Notes under the pieces: model-generated
Told to the model about the DNA's origin: nothing
Seen by the model: the letters and a program-made list of their open reading frames with translations, nothing else
Databases searched by the model: none
Assembly (NCBI GenBank): GCA_003427395.1
Contig: BFEA01000520.1
Coordinates: forward strand, 559,413-584,463
Length of the DNA: 25,051 nucleotides
DNA from: Chara braunii
Lineage: Eukaryota; Streptophyta; Charophyceae; Charales; Characeae
Direction of reading: 5' to 3'
Translations under genes and position numbers: made by a program
Shown here: positions 1 to 9,607 of the stretch, in pieces
Position numbering within the stretch: the stretch's first letter is position 1
Layout: each line of letters opens with the position of its first letter

Positions 1-81
<81 letters not shown>
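1..81. repeat. (CA)n microsatellite
   Basis: Uninterrupted CA dinucleotide repeat, about 40 units, running from the left edge of the window. It lies next to the truncated 3' side of the minus-strand gypsy element and may have contributed to the loss of that end. Its true length cannot be known because it reaches the edge. Confidence 0.98.
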
Positions 82-82
<1 letters not shown>

Positions 83-222
83 GAAAATAGGCATCACACA
101 CAGTGCGCACCTTGCAGTGGTAGCGTGTCCCCATGCGCTGCGCGTGCGCGGTGTCACCTCGCGCATTCCACATGGCGCAGCGCACCGCATCGCGCACCGC
201 ACTAATGCGCCGCAAGTATGGT
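82..222. other. GCGC-rich spacer
   Basis: A short GC-rich stretch with repeated GCGCACCGCA words (two adjacent copies near 180-205). I see no coding signal. The gypsy reverse-transcriptase reading frame stops just inside 223, so this spacer replaces the expected RNase H and integrase regions of that element. Confidence 0.5.
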
Positions 223-1165
223 TCAATCCCATGGTGTAGCAAGTCGAGTTAGATCAGTCAAGGGAGATGTGATCGTGCTATAATTCTTTACGAAATTGCG
301 ATCATAACCACACATTCCCAAGAATGATCTGACCTCAGTCACAGACTGGGGCCGTGGCCAGTCACGTATGCTAGCCACCTTTGCATCTTCGGGCCTAATC
401 CCATCCGCGGATACTTCATGACCCAAGTACAAGATTCGAGTGTGACCGAACTCGCATTTCTCTACGTTTATCGTATATTTGTGCTGCCGAAGGAGTGAAA
501 GTACTTTATCTACATGCTTAGCATGCTCCTCGACAGTTCTACTAAAGATAAGTATATCGTCGAGGTACACGACGACGAACTTATCCAAGTACTCATGGAA
601 GATCCTATTCATGGCGTGCTGGAATGTACCCGGCGCATTGCAAAGGCCAAAGGGCATCACCACAAACTCGTACAGACCATACCTGGTTTGAAATGCGGTT
701 TTGTGCTGGTCCTCTGGTCTTATGGCAATCTGATGGTAGCCGGATTTTAAGTCTATCTTTGTATAGTACATCCCTGCACCCTATCCAATAGGTCGTCTAT
801 GCGGGGTAGAGGCTTTGCATTCTTAACGGTGATGGCATTAAGGCCTCTAGAATCAATGCACATCCTTAGTGTTCCCCCTTTCTTTGGAAGAGGACAGGTG
901 AGCCAAAGGGGGAAGTGCTAGGCCGAATCCAACCCTTTTCTGTGAGCTCTTTAAGTTGCCGACGAAGCTCGTCCAACTCGGCCGGAGCCATCCTATACAT
1001 TCTCCCTTTAGGTGTCTTGCTACCTAGGATGATCTCTATGGCATGGACAACCTCCATGTCTACGACTCCTGAGGGCTCCTCGAACAGATCAGGGTACTTA
1101 GCGACGATAGTCTCTATCTCTGGGGGTGTTTTAACGACCTCCCCTTTCTCAGAGACGGACTAAAT
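223..1165 (-). pseudogene. Ty3/gypsy reverse transcriptase, broken
   Basis: Reverse transcriptase of an LTR retrotransposon, which copies element RNA into cDNA. The segment at 771-223 carries TKIDLKSGYHQI, FQTRYGLYEFVVMPFGLCNAPGTFQ, the catalytic YLDD box in VVYLDDILIFS, YLGHEVSADGI and VRSFLGMCGYDRNFVKNYS, which are diagnostic for Ty3/gypsy. The upstream part at about 1165-866 has YRMAPAELDELRRQLKEL and GWIRPSTSPFGSPVLF. The middle part (MCIDSRGLNAITVKNAKPL, about 860-775) is in a different frame, so at least two frameshifts split the domain, near 863 and near 771. The frame stops at 223 just after the thumb region; RNase H and integrase are missing. The motifs make the family secure. The element cannot be functional as it stands. 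Confidence 0.95.
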
Positions 1166-1972
1166 AAATTCCTTCCTCTTGGTTCTGTTTATAATAGTTA
1201 TAGAGGCTGATGCGCATAAGCACCCATAGGAATCTATTAACCTACTGGCTTTATACTTAGCCAGTCTAACGGTCCTCCTATTAGGCAACTCGTGCTTCAA
1301 CACCTTCTTGTCCTAGTCAAACTCGGGCTTGGCAACCTCGAGGTAGTACATGCCCAATAACATTTCAAAGGGCAAATCATCGCTCACCAGGAATGATATC
1401 TTATGGTTTATCTCTCCTCTTGGGTAGGAGAACGTACATACCATGTCTTTAACGTAGTCCTCTACCATCATGCGCTCTTTGTTGGCCAAAGTAGATGCTA
1501 CCGGTCTACTAAGGCGTTGCACCCGGTCCTTTAGGCGCAGTCTATCAACGCAGTAGCGACTTCTGAAGTTTTGCGTGGAGCCAATGTCTACGAAGGCGCC
1601 GCACTTGCTACCACCCACACCAACTTCCACAACGAAATGCTCCCCTCTAGGACCTTTACTCAGTGCCACCCAGGACTCAAGAGGGTCCCTTGCCGACCAC
1701 TCACCTTGAAGGTCCTCTAAGGCTTCAAACACATCCAACGTACAGAGTATAGTTGGGTCCGGATGCGTCTGCGGGGTGACTAAGGAGTCGATAGCTTCGG
1801 CCAACTCTTGAAACGGGGAGGGTACATCACCCACTTCAACTAAAGTAGAAACAACTACAACTTCTACCGGCCCTAAGTGTTTCCCGAGCTGGAGATTGTA
1901 GAGGCCCCAAAGTGAGAAGAAGAAAACCCACCCGTAGGAGGGATCTTCTACAAGAACTTCGGGTTCTTGCAC
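1166..1972 (-). pseudogene. Gypsy retropepsin-like protease and PR-RT linker
   Basis: Aspartic protease region that would process the gag-pol polyprotein. The open stretch 1972-1313 contains FVDIGSTQNF, which corresponds to the retropepsin active-site motif (usually D-S/T-G-A/S) with the residue after Asp changed to Ile. It also contains a C-terminal MLLGMYYL, matching the family's h-L-G-M-x-W/Y-L strand. An in-frame TAG at 1313 and another stop near 1160 interrupt it, but the same frame then continues into the RT N-terminal part, so PR, linker and RT were once one polyprotein. No ATG opens this stretch; it simply follows a stop, and its frame differs from that of the zinc knuckle upstream, which implies a frameshift near 1972. 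The protease is probably inactive. Confidence 0.8.
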
Positions 1973-1974
1973 TT

Positions 1975-2025
1975 AAACTGCGTATGGTCGTTCACGCCAC
2001 AGTTTATGCAAGCACCTCGCGATCA
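1975..2025 (-). pseudogene. CCHC zinc knuckle of gypsy gag
   Basis: Translating the minus strand here gives CINCGVNDHTQFKC, an exact C-x2-C-x4-H-x4-C nucleocapsid zinc knuckle, which binds element RNA during packaging. It lies between the gag capsid-like frame (ending 2049) and the protease frame (starting 1972), in the expected order for a Ty3/gypsy element. The frame runs into a TAG a few codons after the last Cys, so a frameshift separates it from the protease. Confidence 0.85.
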
Positions 2026-2048
2026 ACGGTCCTGCCACACTTCTTGAT

Positions 2049-3127
2049 CTACGCCTGCCCCTGACTCCTTTGCTGATCGCCCTTGCTGCGGCCACCTGCC
2101 TTAGTCTTAACTACTACGGCGAGGTTGCTACCCTCAGCACTCTCCTCGCCGTCTAACTCTGCACCCTCCACAAGTTCAAAAACATCATCGATTTCAGTTT
2201 GATTCCCTTCGGAATCAACCATCATCAATCGACTACCCTTCTTCTTCCATTCTTGTGGATTCTTCTTCTTTCTCCCATCCGCAGAAGGGGTTTGAGCACT
2301 ACCCAGCGTAGCCTCTAAGTCTAGGGCCTTTTTACAGAATGTTTCAAAGGTGTGATACTCTAGGCAAGCCTCGCTAGCCAGTAAGTTCTTCATGTCTGTG
2401 GGAAGACATCTTAAGAACATGGTCAATAAGACCTGTGGATTGTACTCCACTCCTGAGACAACGATTAGGCGCTCTACGGTCGTGGTAAGCTCTCGCACGC
2501 ACTTGTACTTCCTAGCATCAAGCTTTAATAGCCCATCAGTGGCAATTTGTGTCTGCTGAGGGTTGTGCCATCGTGCTTCCACTAAATCCATAAAGCTTTT
2601 TAGGGTGTGGGTTTGCGGCCAATCACCCATGTTCCTGCCGAACCCCTTTGAAGCTACCAATCCATTTAGCCAGCCAGCTGCTGAAACCTCTAAGTAGGAT
2701 GCAACAGTAATCACTTCCGCCTCTACCAATGTCCTCTTTGCCCTCATCCACACTGGCACCGTTCTCATCCACGTGTCGAGAGCCTCATCCTTCTTGCCTC
2801 TTGAGAAGCTTGGAGGTGGTTTCAGGGGGGTCTTGGGATACCATGTTATTGTTGTCCCGCTGGCGGGACCCGTGGCGGCTGTGGTGTAGCTCCAGTCGCT
2901 GGAGCAGAAGATGAAGAAGCAACTGTTTGAGATAGGGTTGTTGATGCCCACTTGGTGGTGACCTAGACTGAGCGGCATAGGGGCCTGTCGTTGCTGAGAA
3001 CGACAGCGATGGCAAGACTGCTGGCCTGATTCCTGGCGTGTGCATGGCGTTCAAGATCTGGTCCAAGGTGTCCTGGATGGTATCTAGTTTACTGTCCATG
3101 TATACGTGCATGGTCAGGATGCTCGCC
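2049..3127 (-). pseudogene. Gypsy gag, capsid-like part
   Basis: Retrotransposon gag, forming the virus-like particle core. The frame 2978-2049 contains the pattern of the Retrotrans_gag family: LDTWMRTVPVWM, VASYLEVSAAGWLNG, LKSFMDLVEARWHNP, LLKLDARKYKCVREL and MFLRCLPTDMKNLLAS. The C-terminal part is basic and acidic (RKKKNPQEWKKKGS), then the zinc knuckle follows. The frame immediately upstream (3111-2785) carries a coiled-coil-like MDSKLDTIQDTLDQILNAM and overlaps the first in another frame, so a frameshift lies near 2800-2950. The upstream end is cut by the MITE at 3128-3326. Gag identity rests on domain order and pattern; the frame is broken. Confidence 0.8.
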
Positions 3128-3326
3128 TTAAACCACTAGTACCTCGCCAGTGTTGGGAAATTAGGGAAAGCTGGCAGTGGCAGTTTTCCCAATTCCTGAA
3201 AATTTGGAGGTCGGGCCTGACGACGACTGCCATTGATACGGTCGTTTCATTTCGTCCATCTGAAAAGGTCGGAGGCCCACCCGAGGCCCGCTATTTTCCC
3301 ACGCGGCAAAGGTACTAGTGGTTTAA
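3128..3326. mobile_element. TTAA-flanked MITE inserted in gag
   Basis: Two perfect 18-bp inverted repeats, CTTAAACCACTAGTACCT (3127-3144) and its reverse complement (3310-3327), flank about 165 bp. Imperfect inverted similarity continues inward for another ~20 bp (cgccagtgttggga against ttgccgcgtggga). The outermost TTAA at 3128-3131 and 3323-3326 reads as a target-site duplication, leaving a 191-bp element that begins ACCACTAGTACCT. Taking one TTAA plus the element gives 195 bp, a multiple of three, and the gag reading frames on either side are in phase across it. This strongly supports a clean insertion. TTAA duplication is the hallmark of the piggyBac superfamily; no transposase is encoded here, so it is a non-autonomous element at most. 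Confidence 0.8.
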
Positions 3327-3886
3327 GAATCTTTTTATTATTGCCAAGGGTCGAGTCATCTAACCCCTCTAGTGCAGCCTTGTCTTCCTCCCTACCCTCT
3401 AGTCTGACACTCCTGTCTCTAATCTCTTTCTCTCTTTTAGTAGCCTGTCTGAGTTCCTCCGCTAGCCTTAAGCGAATCCTTTCTACTTGTTGGAGCTCCA
3501 TCTGCTCCTGGGCGCGTGTAGGTGGCGAGTTGAACTGCGAACCCACCATCTGACTCGTGCCAGCTCCTTACGTACTCGAGATGGATTGTGAACTGGTCGC
3601 GTTGAGTGGCATACCCAAACTCTGACCAGTAGAGTTTGCAGCAGAGGTGGCTGAAGAGGTAGTCATTGGTACTGCGCTAGCTGCAGCTGTTGCCAACGCT
3701 CGTTCAATTGCCGCTGTTGTCTCTCTCGCAGTCTCTAGATTGCGGACCCTTGCTTTGGCCCTAAGCCTTCTCTCGCCTCCTGGTAGTAGAACCTGGAACA
3801 CAACGGGTATCCTACAGGTATCCCGTCGTGTCTGTCTCCTATCATCTGATCTATCCTCACCACCCTCTGATCCACTCATGGGCTAG
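3327..3886 (-). pseudogene. Gypsy gag, N-terminal part
   Basis: Two minus-strand open stretches. 3879-3568 starts MSGSEGGEDRSDDRR and is rich in Arg, Ala, Ser and Thr (low complexity). 3549-3327 contains a strongly helical, charged segment QEQMELQQVERIRLRLAEEL that looks like a coiled coil and runs in frame up to the MITE. They lie directly upstream of the capsid-like part in the same orientation, which makes them the likely gag N-terminus, separated from each other by a frameshift or stop near 3560. The assignment is by position and composition; I do not recognise a named domain. Confidence 0.55.
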
Positions 3887-5015
3887 GCAGACGCTGTCTG
3901 CACTAACGTCCACTCTGGGACCTACCACAGCATACGTCTGACCGGTTCTAAAAAAATAAATAAAATGATAGATGTCTGGCGAGTTACCTAGACTACTAGT
4001 CAAGCGGTATCAACAGCACCTACACAAACTGTACACATGTAGTCTACCTCTATCTTTGATTAGTTTTGCACAAAAGCTTTAAGAAGAACTGACTATGGTA
4101 GATTACAGTCCTACTCTAGGCTGTGTGTTAGGTGTTAGCAGTCTGTCAACCAACTAACCAAGATAAAAATAAACTACAGTGAGCAGATGTATGCATAATN
4201 GATANNNTAGTGNTGNTNAGTNGAGTTCACAATTGGAATCCCCTTTCCCTGTATCCAACGTACCTATGAGCATCATCAAGCTGCGGTGTCTAAGGTGTGC
4301 AACCACGGCCCACCCCTGTGCCCAAGAAGTACGCTTATGACCAGCCTGCCCTTTCTTTAACCTCGCGTGCAACGAGCCTTACGTCTGACTGATCTGGCTG
4401 ATCAAGAGGCAATTTAAGGACAGCCCCCGAGAGTCCTCAGGAATTCTTTAACGTCTCAATCAGGATGACGATCACAGCCAGGATAGTTCAGTCCCCAACC
4501 AGAAATGTTTATAGACGGTCTGGGAGCGTCTACGTAGGACTGGTCAGTCCGCACACCCCTTCTATCAGCGCAGCAAAGAGCCTCAAAGGACAAAGCAGCA
4601 TGGCCTGCGTGTACTACTCCCATGGGTTGGCATGGTGATCGTGACCCGTGCTTCGACCAGGGCCCTTCAGAGGCACCGCCCTCTCCTGCCAGATGCGCCA
4701 CCGGGAAGAATGTTGTCTCTCAAGGTAGAGCGCACACGACTCCTCACCAAAGAGAGGACACTCAAGTTGGACTCACTTCCTCACGGTAAGAGAGGGTAGA
4801 TAAGGAATGGGAACAACGTACCTGAAGATAGCTGCCCCCAACCACAGATTTCTCACCAATTGGGCCGACGTGCATTTCGATGACCGGTCATTAGCCTTGG
4901 TACCACCCACAACGCAATGCAATGCCACCTCAGCCAAAATGGCACGTCAGCATACTCTCATCATCATACACACATCCGCTGTCGCCACAGCTCCCACGCT
5001 GTTGCCACAGCCTTC
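3887..5015. other. Non-coding stretch with assembly gaps
   Basis: No convincing gene. There are unresolved bases (N) scattered at 4200-4222. Short open stretches on both strands carry no recognisable motif. If the primer site at 5180-5194 belongs to the same minus-strand element as the gag above, this would be its untranslated leader, which at about 1.3 kb would be long; it could equally be an unrelated older sequence. Confidence 0.4.
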
Positions 5016-5091
5016 CAGCGGCCGGCCTCTCCACCTAGGCCCCGCTAATCAACCAGCGGCCGGCCTCTCCACCTAAGCCCCGCTAATCAAC
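5016..5091. repeat. 38-bp tandem duplication (2 copies)
   Basis: The unit at 5016-5053 (beginning CAGCGGCCGGCCTCTCC and ending TAATCAAC) is repeated at 5054-5091 with essentially one change (CTAGGCC to CTAAGCC). Each unit contains the GC palindrome CGGCCG. High similarity suggests a recent duplication. Confidence 0.9.
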
Positions 5092-5179
5092 CAACGCCAA
5101 AGTATCCTTATTGCACATGAAGCATCGTCGGCGCACCAAATAACAATGTCGCCGGTGCCAGGTAAGTGGCGATCACGAA

Positions 5180-5194
5180 CCAGCTCCGATACCA
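5180..5194 (-). other. Primer-binding site (initiator Met-tRNA type)
   Basis: The minus strand reads TGGTATCGGAGCTGG, complementary, with one or two changes, to the 3' end of plant initiator Met-tRNA (standard site TGGTATCAGAGCC). It follows TTCCTTGCA-ATT, a typical LTR end in CA plus a short spacer. This marks the start of minus-strand DNA synthesis in an LTR retrotransposon reading leftwards. The same 16-base string recurs at 24317-24332 on the plus strand. Confidence 0.7.
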
Positions 5195-5197
5195 AAT

Positions 5198-6304
5198 TGC
5201 AAGGAATATGAGTGTGAGCGACATACAGAAAACCAATTTGTGAAATCACACAGCTGTCCAAGTACTCGTGTCTCAAGCAGAGAGTACAAATGCACCGAGA
5301 AACCATCCATATAGAGCAATACAATGAAGTAATGAGCCAATGTTCAAGCCCGTGGGCCACACCAACACAGTATCCAAAGTCTCTATGCCCTGTCTGGCAC
5401 CCAGCGCCCAGCCTACTCTACCCGACTATCCTACCTACAGCTGGTTCACGCAACAGGCTCACTTCGAGTCTCGAAGACCGATGTACATGACTGTCAACTC
5501 CATAGCCGACCTCTCTTCATGTACCAGGTACGTATCTCGTCACCCTCAATCAGACCTTGATTACCCCACACAGCGCCTCCTTCCCTGAAGACCACCAGAT
5601 CACCTGCTGTACCCCCTGGCGCCCAGCAGCCCGGCTATGGCCGCCTGAGTCCCACTGCCCTGCAGCGCCCCTCCAAACCTCTACGCGCCCCGTCAGTGCC
5701 TTTGGCAGCACCACAGCATCAAGCAAGAGCGCATCAGCACTTCCGCATTGCCAGCACTGGCCAGAATGCCTGGCCTGTGCTGCCTCACTTCCTTTATCGA
5801 AGTGGCAGCCTCCTGGATGCTGTGTGTGGCCCGGCTGGAAGCTTCCAGTAGCTTCCAGTTGGGCCTCAGACCCTGCGCCCAGGCCCGAGACTACAGTTGA
5901 GGGGCCCGGGCCCGTTACAGTTGGGCACGGCCTGAGTCTCCGGACTTGGGCTGTTTGCTGCATATGTGCAGGGCTCCCAGGCAGGTGTGTCGGCAGTACC
6001 GCTTTTGCAAAGGCCGGTGGCGTGCTTCCCAACGTATCGGCCCTGCTTTGTGTGTATGTGCCCAGGCGCAACTGTAAAGGCCTGGCCCAACTGTATGACG
6101 CAGCAATGCGAGGCTCACGCGTCTACCAACCAACCGGCGTGTTGCGAGAGCCTGAATACCCACTTATGGAAATGTCGAATTTTGCCTCTGACGAATATTC
6201 AGGCCCGCCTTGACTTAAGGCGGGCACTCGGCTTGCTGGGGGCCTTAACCCAGATCATGTGATGTCTGATAGGGCCCCGTGAGGGTTTGTTCCTCACAAT
6301 AACA
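5198..6304 (-). mobile_element. Possible 5' LTR of a minus-strand element
   Basis: The minus-strand sequence to the right of the primer-binding site should be an LTR ending in TTGCA at 5198. A candidate TG start is TGTTATTGTGAGG at 6304, since the other primer site in the window is also preceded by a candidate LTR starting TGTTA. The partner LTR is not in the window, so neither boundary can be confirmed. The interval is GC-rich with many chance open frames, such as a plus-strand one at 5557-6213 that carries no recognisable domain. A GC hairpin lies at 6203-6225. Confidence 0.25.
6203..6225. repeat. 9-bp-stem GC hairpin
   Basis: GCCCGCCTT and AAGGCGGGC form a perfect 9-bp stem around a 5-base loop (gactt). 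It has no T run after it, so it does not look like an RNA polymerase III stop. Function unknown. Confidence 0.6.
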
Positions 6305-6439
6305 ACTCCTGAAGTGACAACAGGATGATAAAGGTAGTAATTAAGAAGCCAAAAGCTGCTCAAATTCAAGTACTAGAAATTAGAAGTTTAAGATGGACCA
6401 ATAGCCGTTGTAGACTAGGATTTAGAAGAGAGTTGAGAA

Positions 6440-6640
6440 ACTCGGACACTCAACCATGGACAACTGATCGAAATTAAGACAGGTAGTAATTACGATGGAA
6501 GACTATGTAGGATTTAGAAATCAGAACAGATGAATTCAGGACAATATGGGACTCGACTATTGACAGCCGCGACCGAAACTAAAACAGATAGTAGCTATGA
6601 TGAAGGCTATACAGGAATAAAAAAACAGAGTATGAAAGTA
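6440..6640. repeat. Degenerate ~105-bp tandem repeat
   Basis: The segment around 6451-6530 (ACCATGGACAACTGATCGAA, then CAGGTAGTAATTACGATGGA) resembles the segment around 6555-6635 (CTATTGACAGCCGCGACCGA, then CAGATAGTAGCTATGATGAA), offset about 105 bases. A weaker third copy may lie near 6310-6340 (GATAAAGGTAGTAATTAAGA). A-rich and non-coding. Confidence 0.5.
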
Positions 6641-7485
6641 CTACGAACACACGATCTATGAACGGAAAAAAAAACACGTAAGTATCAGAGATAGTAAAAA
6701 ATCCCCGCGAAAGGCAGCATATAGCCTTGTAGAAATCATCATCACGGCGAAACATGCTCAAACCTTTCTTCGAAGACCGTGCCCTCGATGTCTCCTGCCG
6801 CTCCCTTCCTACTTCACCCGAGGACACACTCCTTCAGCCCGTGTTGCCGACCTTCCTCCACAGTACATGCGGACAAACGAACATGGACCACCCATATGCC
6901 CCCTTCTCATGAAGCCTCATCTTCTATCGAAAGCAGAACTCCCCTTCGCTCAGCATGCTAGCCCGCAGCATAGCTGGATGAAGCACAAAGCCAGAGACGA
7001 CACCATCATGCTTTCAAACAACAGGGGACCCCAAGTCACGCCCCTGTCCTCCCGCAATCTAATTTTATTAACGTCACCACACCAACTCAGCTCCAAGGAG
7101 GGAGAAACCCTCAGCCCATCCCTAGCAGCTTCCAACCTCCACGCACCTCACCCTACCCACCCATGGTAAAAGCACCACAAGCCAACTGCCCACCCCAAGG
7201 TAGCTGCACCCTCCACAACACTCCACTTCCTCGCCTCTCCCAACTCTGATGCGCGCAAACCGAATGCACGCGTACAACTCTTCCATTGTCAAGCCACACA
7301 GTTCGCGGGCATGCAAATCCTCCAGTATTGCGCGGCGCCGTTTAGCGCAGCTCATGCACGCTCTGATCCTCCCCTGCCAAGCGACCCGGTTCAGAGCGAA
7401 CGGCATGGCGCTCCTGGTAGCGCCACGCCCCTCCAGTTAGTTTGTGTTCTCTATCTTTTACATTATTGAAGATCTGTTTCATACT
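6641..7485. other. Non-coding stretch
   Basis: Several open frames of 60-100 codons overlap on both strands, none with a recognisable domain. The plus-strand side at 6779-7169 is rich in Pro, Ser and His and looks like chance translation of C-rich sequence. I see no gene. Confidence 0.4.
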
Positions 7486-7974
7486 ATTCATAGTCTATTT
7501 CTTCTTTCTGTCTTGTTGGGTGACATTATTGGCATCCTTGCTGAGTTGTTAGTCATTCTAGTTTTGAGGGTATGTGCATGAGGATGATGGCGTGAGCCTC
7601 CGGAGTCAGGCTCATTACTTCTGCTTTCTTCTTTTTTGTTTTCTTGGCAATGGAAATATTTTGCCATCCTGTACATTCGGTAAACCATGAACAACAACCA
7701 CTTATGTCTGATCATGCCTTTGGAGATGCCCTCTGCCACAGTCAAGTTTGGCCCTAACAAACCATGTATGCCTGGAACCCACAGCCATACAGGGCCATAA
7801 TACCAAGAGGCACAGTGCAGACTGACTTCCAGTCTTTATGGATCACAAGCTCAGATATCTACAATCCCAGAGAACTATTCAAAAGGCTGCTGCCAACAGT
7901 TGACCCAAACAGTTTACTGAGATCCCACATAATACTTGAGATACCCTGTCCCAAATTGAGCCCTGTGAGCCTAC

Positions 7975-8093
7975 CTGCAAAATGGGATGCCTCTGAAGAA
8001 TTGCCTCTGCAGGGAAGTCCAGCATAGCAGAATGTGTGAGCTCCTTCAAAGCTTCACTGACCCCCTTCACATCTTGTGAATGTTGTAGCTCCA
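7975..8093 (-). CDS. Exon-like stretch, weak rotatin resemblance
   Basis: A minus-strand open stretch is bounded by a good acceptor (CTTCTGCAG, ending at 8094) and a good donor (TTGCAG|GTAGGC, exon end 7975), giving a 119-bp candidate exon. It translates to VELQHSQDVKGVSEAL, then KELTHSAMLDFPAEAILQRH and PILQ. The DFPAE--LQR pattern recalls a conserved N-terminal segment of rotatin (RTTN), a centriole and basal-body protein that an organism with flagellated sperm would keep. The resemblance is from memory of the family and covers only about 15 residues. I could not find convincing neighbouring exons: 8310-8170 is open on the same strand (CPEREFLFQFRFLERNGYKL) but is in poor splicing context. 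It could be a gene fragment or chance. Confidence 0.3.
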
Positions 8094-8518
8094 CTGCAGA
8101 AGTCAAAGTCCAGTGTGTCAAGCAACAATTGAGCTAATAGTCAAGACTCGAGAATATTGACAGAATAAGACAAAATTTGCTAGCCTTGCATCATTTCCTC
8201 GTGGTCAAAAGTTGTCATGCCTGCACATGAGCCATCTCTGAGCCTCCATATTGTTCCATCTGTGACAGACAGCTTGTACCCATTTCTTTCCAAAAAACGG
8301 AATTGAAATAAAAACTCACGTTCTGGACACAGCTTCATTCTATCGCAGGGGGAACCAAGTGCAATACCAGGTTATGTCTCTGAGTGTGGGTTCCAGTTTG
8401 AGAAGAGTAGCAGACAAACCCTCAGAACAGCAAGTACAACAGCCTTGAGTTAGAGAGGGCATGGATTCAGGCTATTGCTGTTGTGTTGCAGCAGCTCATG
8501 TGGAATGGTCCATAAGCC

Positions 8519-8549
8519 CAGAAGAAGAAGAAGAAGAAGAAGAAGAAGA
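8519..8549. repeat. (GAA)n microsatellite
   Basis: About ten GAA/AGA units followed by an A-rich run. It lies at the left edge of a larger simple-sequence region that extends to about 9450. Confidence 0.9.
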
Positions 8550-8787
8550 AAAGGAAGGGAAAAAAAAACAGAATGGGTGTGAAGAGACCCAAAACTCTAT
8601 GGGTGAACAGTGAGAATACAGACCGCCATGAGACAGGATTGGCGTTACCAAAGAAGTTTAGAGTCTTTAGACTGGATAAGGGACAACACATGGTTTGCAG
8701 CTGGAGCGAACACTCCTGGAACTGGTCTCCCAAAAGAAATTGTTCAGCGAAAGGTAGGGGCCACTAGTTGGTGCAATCACACCCGCA

Positions 8788-8789
<2 letters not shown>

Positions 8790-8858
<69 letters not shown>

Positions 8859-8859
8859 N

Positions 8860-8952
<93 letters not shown>
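8790..8952. repeat. (TC)n(AC)n compound microsatellite
   Basis: TC repeat from about 8790 to 8910 (one N at 8859) joined directly to an AC repeat at 8911-8952. Open frames through here encode only Leu-Ser or His-Thr repeats and are not genes. Confidence 0.98.
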
Positions 8953-8954
<2 letters not shown>

Positions 8955-9450
8955 CCTCACCGTCCTCCTCCTCCTCCTACACACACACACTTCCTTCTCG
9001 TCATCACCGCCGTCCTCCTCCTCCTCCTAAACCCCTCTGTCCTTTTCTTTATCCCTCTCCTCCTCCTCCTTGTCGTCGCTCTCCTCCTCCTCCTCCTCCT
9101 CCTTGATCGTTTCAACTCCACCCTGTTTTTCCGTCGTCGCCCTCATCGTTGTCCTCCTCCTTCTCCTCCTCGTGTTTACTCCGCCCTACTTTCCCGTCGC
9201 CATCGTCGTCATCGTCGTCGTCCTACTCCTCCTCCTGGTCAACTGCGCCCTATTTTCCCGTCGTCGTCGTCGTCCTGGTCCTCATCAACTCTTCCCTCCT
9301 TTCTCTCTCCCTCTCCTCCTCCTCCTCCTCGTCAACTCTGGCCTCCTCTGTCGTCCTCCTCCTCCTCGTCAACTCTGGCCTCCTCTGTCGTCCTCCTCCT
9401 CGTCCTCGTCAACTCCGGCCTCCTCTGCCGTCCTCCTCCTCCTTTTTGGT
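8953..9450 (-). repeat. GA-rich degenerate tandem repeat (CT-rich on plus strand)
   Basis: On the minus strand this is a purine-rich array with units of roughly 45-60 bp sharing a core like GGCCAGAGTTGACGAGGAGG, with GGA triplets between. Cores are visible near 9410, 9375 and 9335, with more diverged ones near 9285, 9235, 9180 and 9110. The related word GGAGTTGATGACGAGGAGTA occurs on the plus strand near 9699 and again (one change) near 18512. Long Leu/Ser- or Pro-rich open frames across it are products of the repeat, not genes. Confidence 0.7.
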
Positions 9451-9467
9451 TTATTTATTTTTTATTT

Positions 9468-9521
9468 GGTCCGTTTCTCAATTAATATGTGTCATCCTTG
9501 CGCAGGGCCATGCTAATCTTT
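9468..9521 (-). pseudogene. U6 snRNA-derived fragment (3' part)
   Basis: The minus strand reads AGATTAGCATGGCCCTGCGC, then AAGGATGACACATATTAATT, then GAGAAACGGACC. This matches the 3' half of U6 snRNA: the ACAGAGA-proximal GATTAGCATGG, the catalytic stem region and the 3' end. The 5' half is missing. It is followed (minus strand) by an A/T-rich stretch and then GGA repeats. It stands head-to-head with the copy at 9522-9607 and shares its junction. Confidence 0.85.
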
Positions 9522-9607
9522 CCCTTCGGACATTCATTACACTTGGAAGGAGAAGATTAGCATGGCCCCTGCGCACGGATGACACACATAAATCGAGAAA
9601 CGGTCCC
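9522..9607 (+). pseudogene. U6 snRNA-derived retrocopy with A tail
   Basis: Starts CCCTTCGGACATTC (U6 5' hairpin), continues GAAGATTAGCATGGCCCCTG, GGATGACACACATAAATCGA and ends GAAACGGTCCC, then a run of 16 or more A. Against the plant U6 pattern it lacks the ACAGAGA box area (short deletion after TTGGAA) and has CAC for CAA in the GCGCAAGGATG segment. There is no TATA box at the normal spacing and no T-run terminator. The added A run and the losses point to a retrotransposed, non-functional copy. Confidence 0.85.

Noticed and set aside
3905-3935. Alternative primer-binding site (TGGTAGGTCCCAGAG, minus strand) close to gag
   Set aside because: The position would suit the gag start at 3879, but I could not match it to a tRNA 3' end and there is no LTR end in CA right before it.
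5557-6213. 218-codon plus-strand open frame
   Set aside because: GC-rich region with overlapping frames on both strands, no recognisable domain, and a probable LTR setting; it looks like chance.
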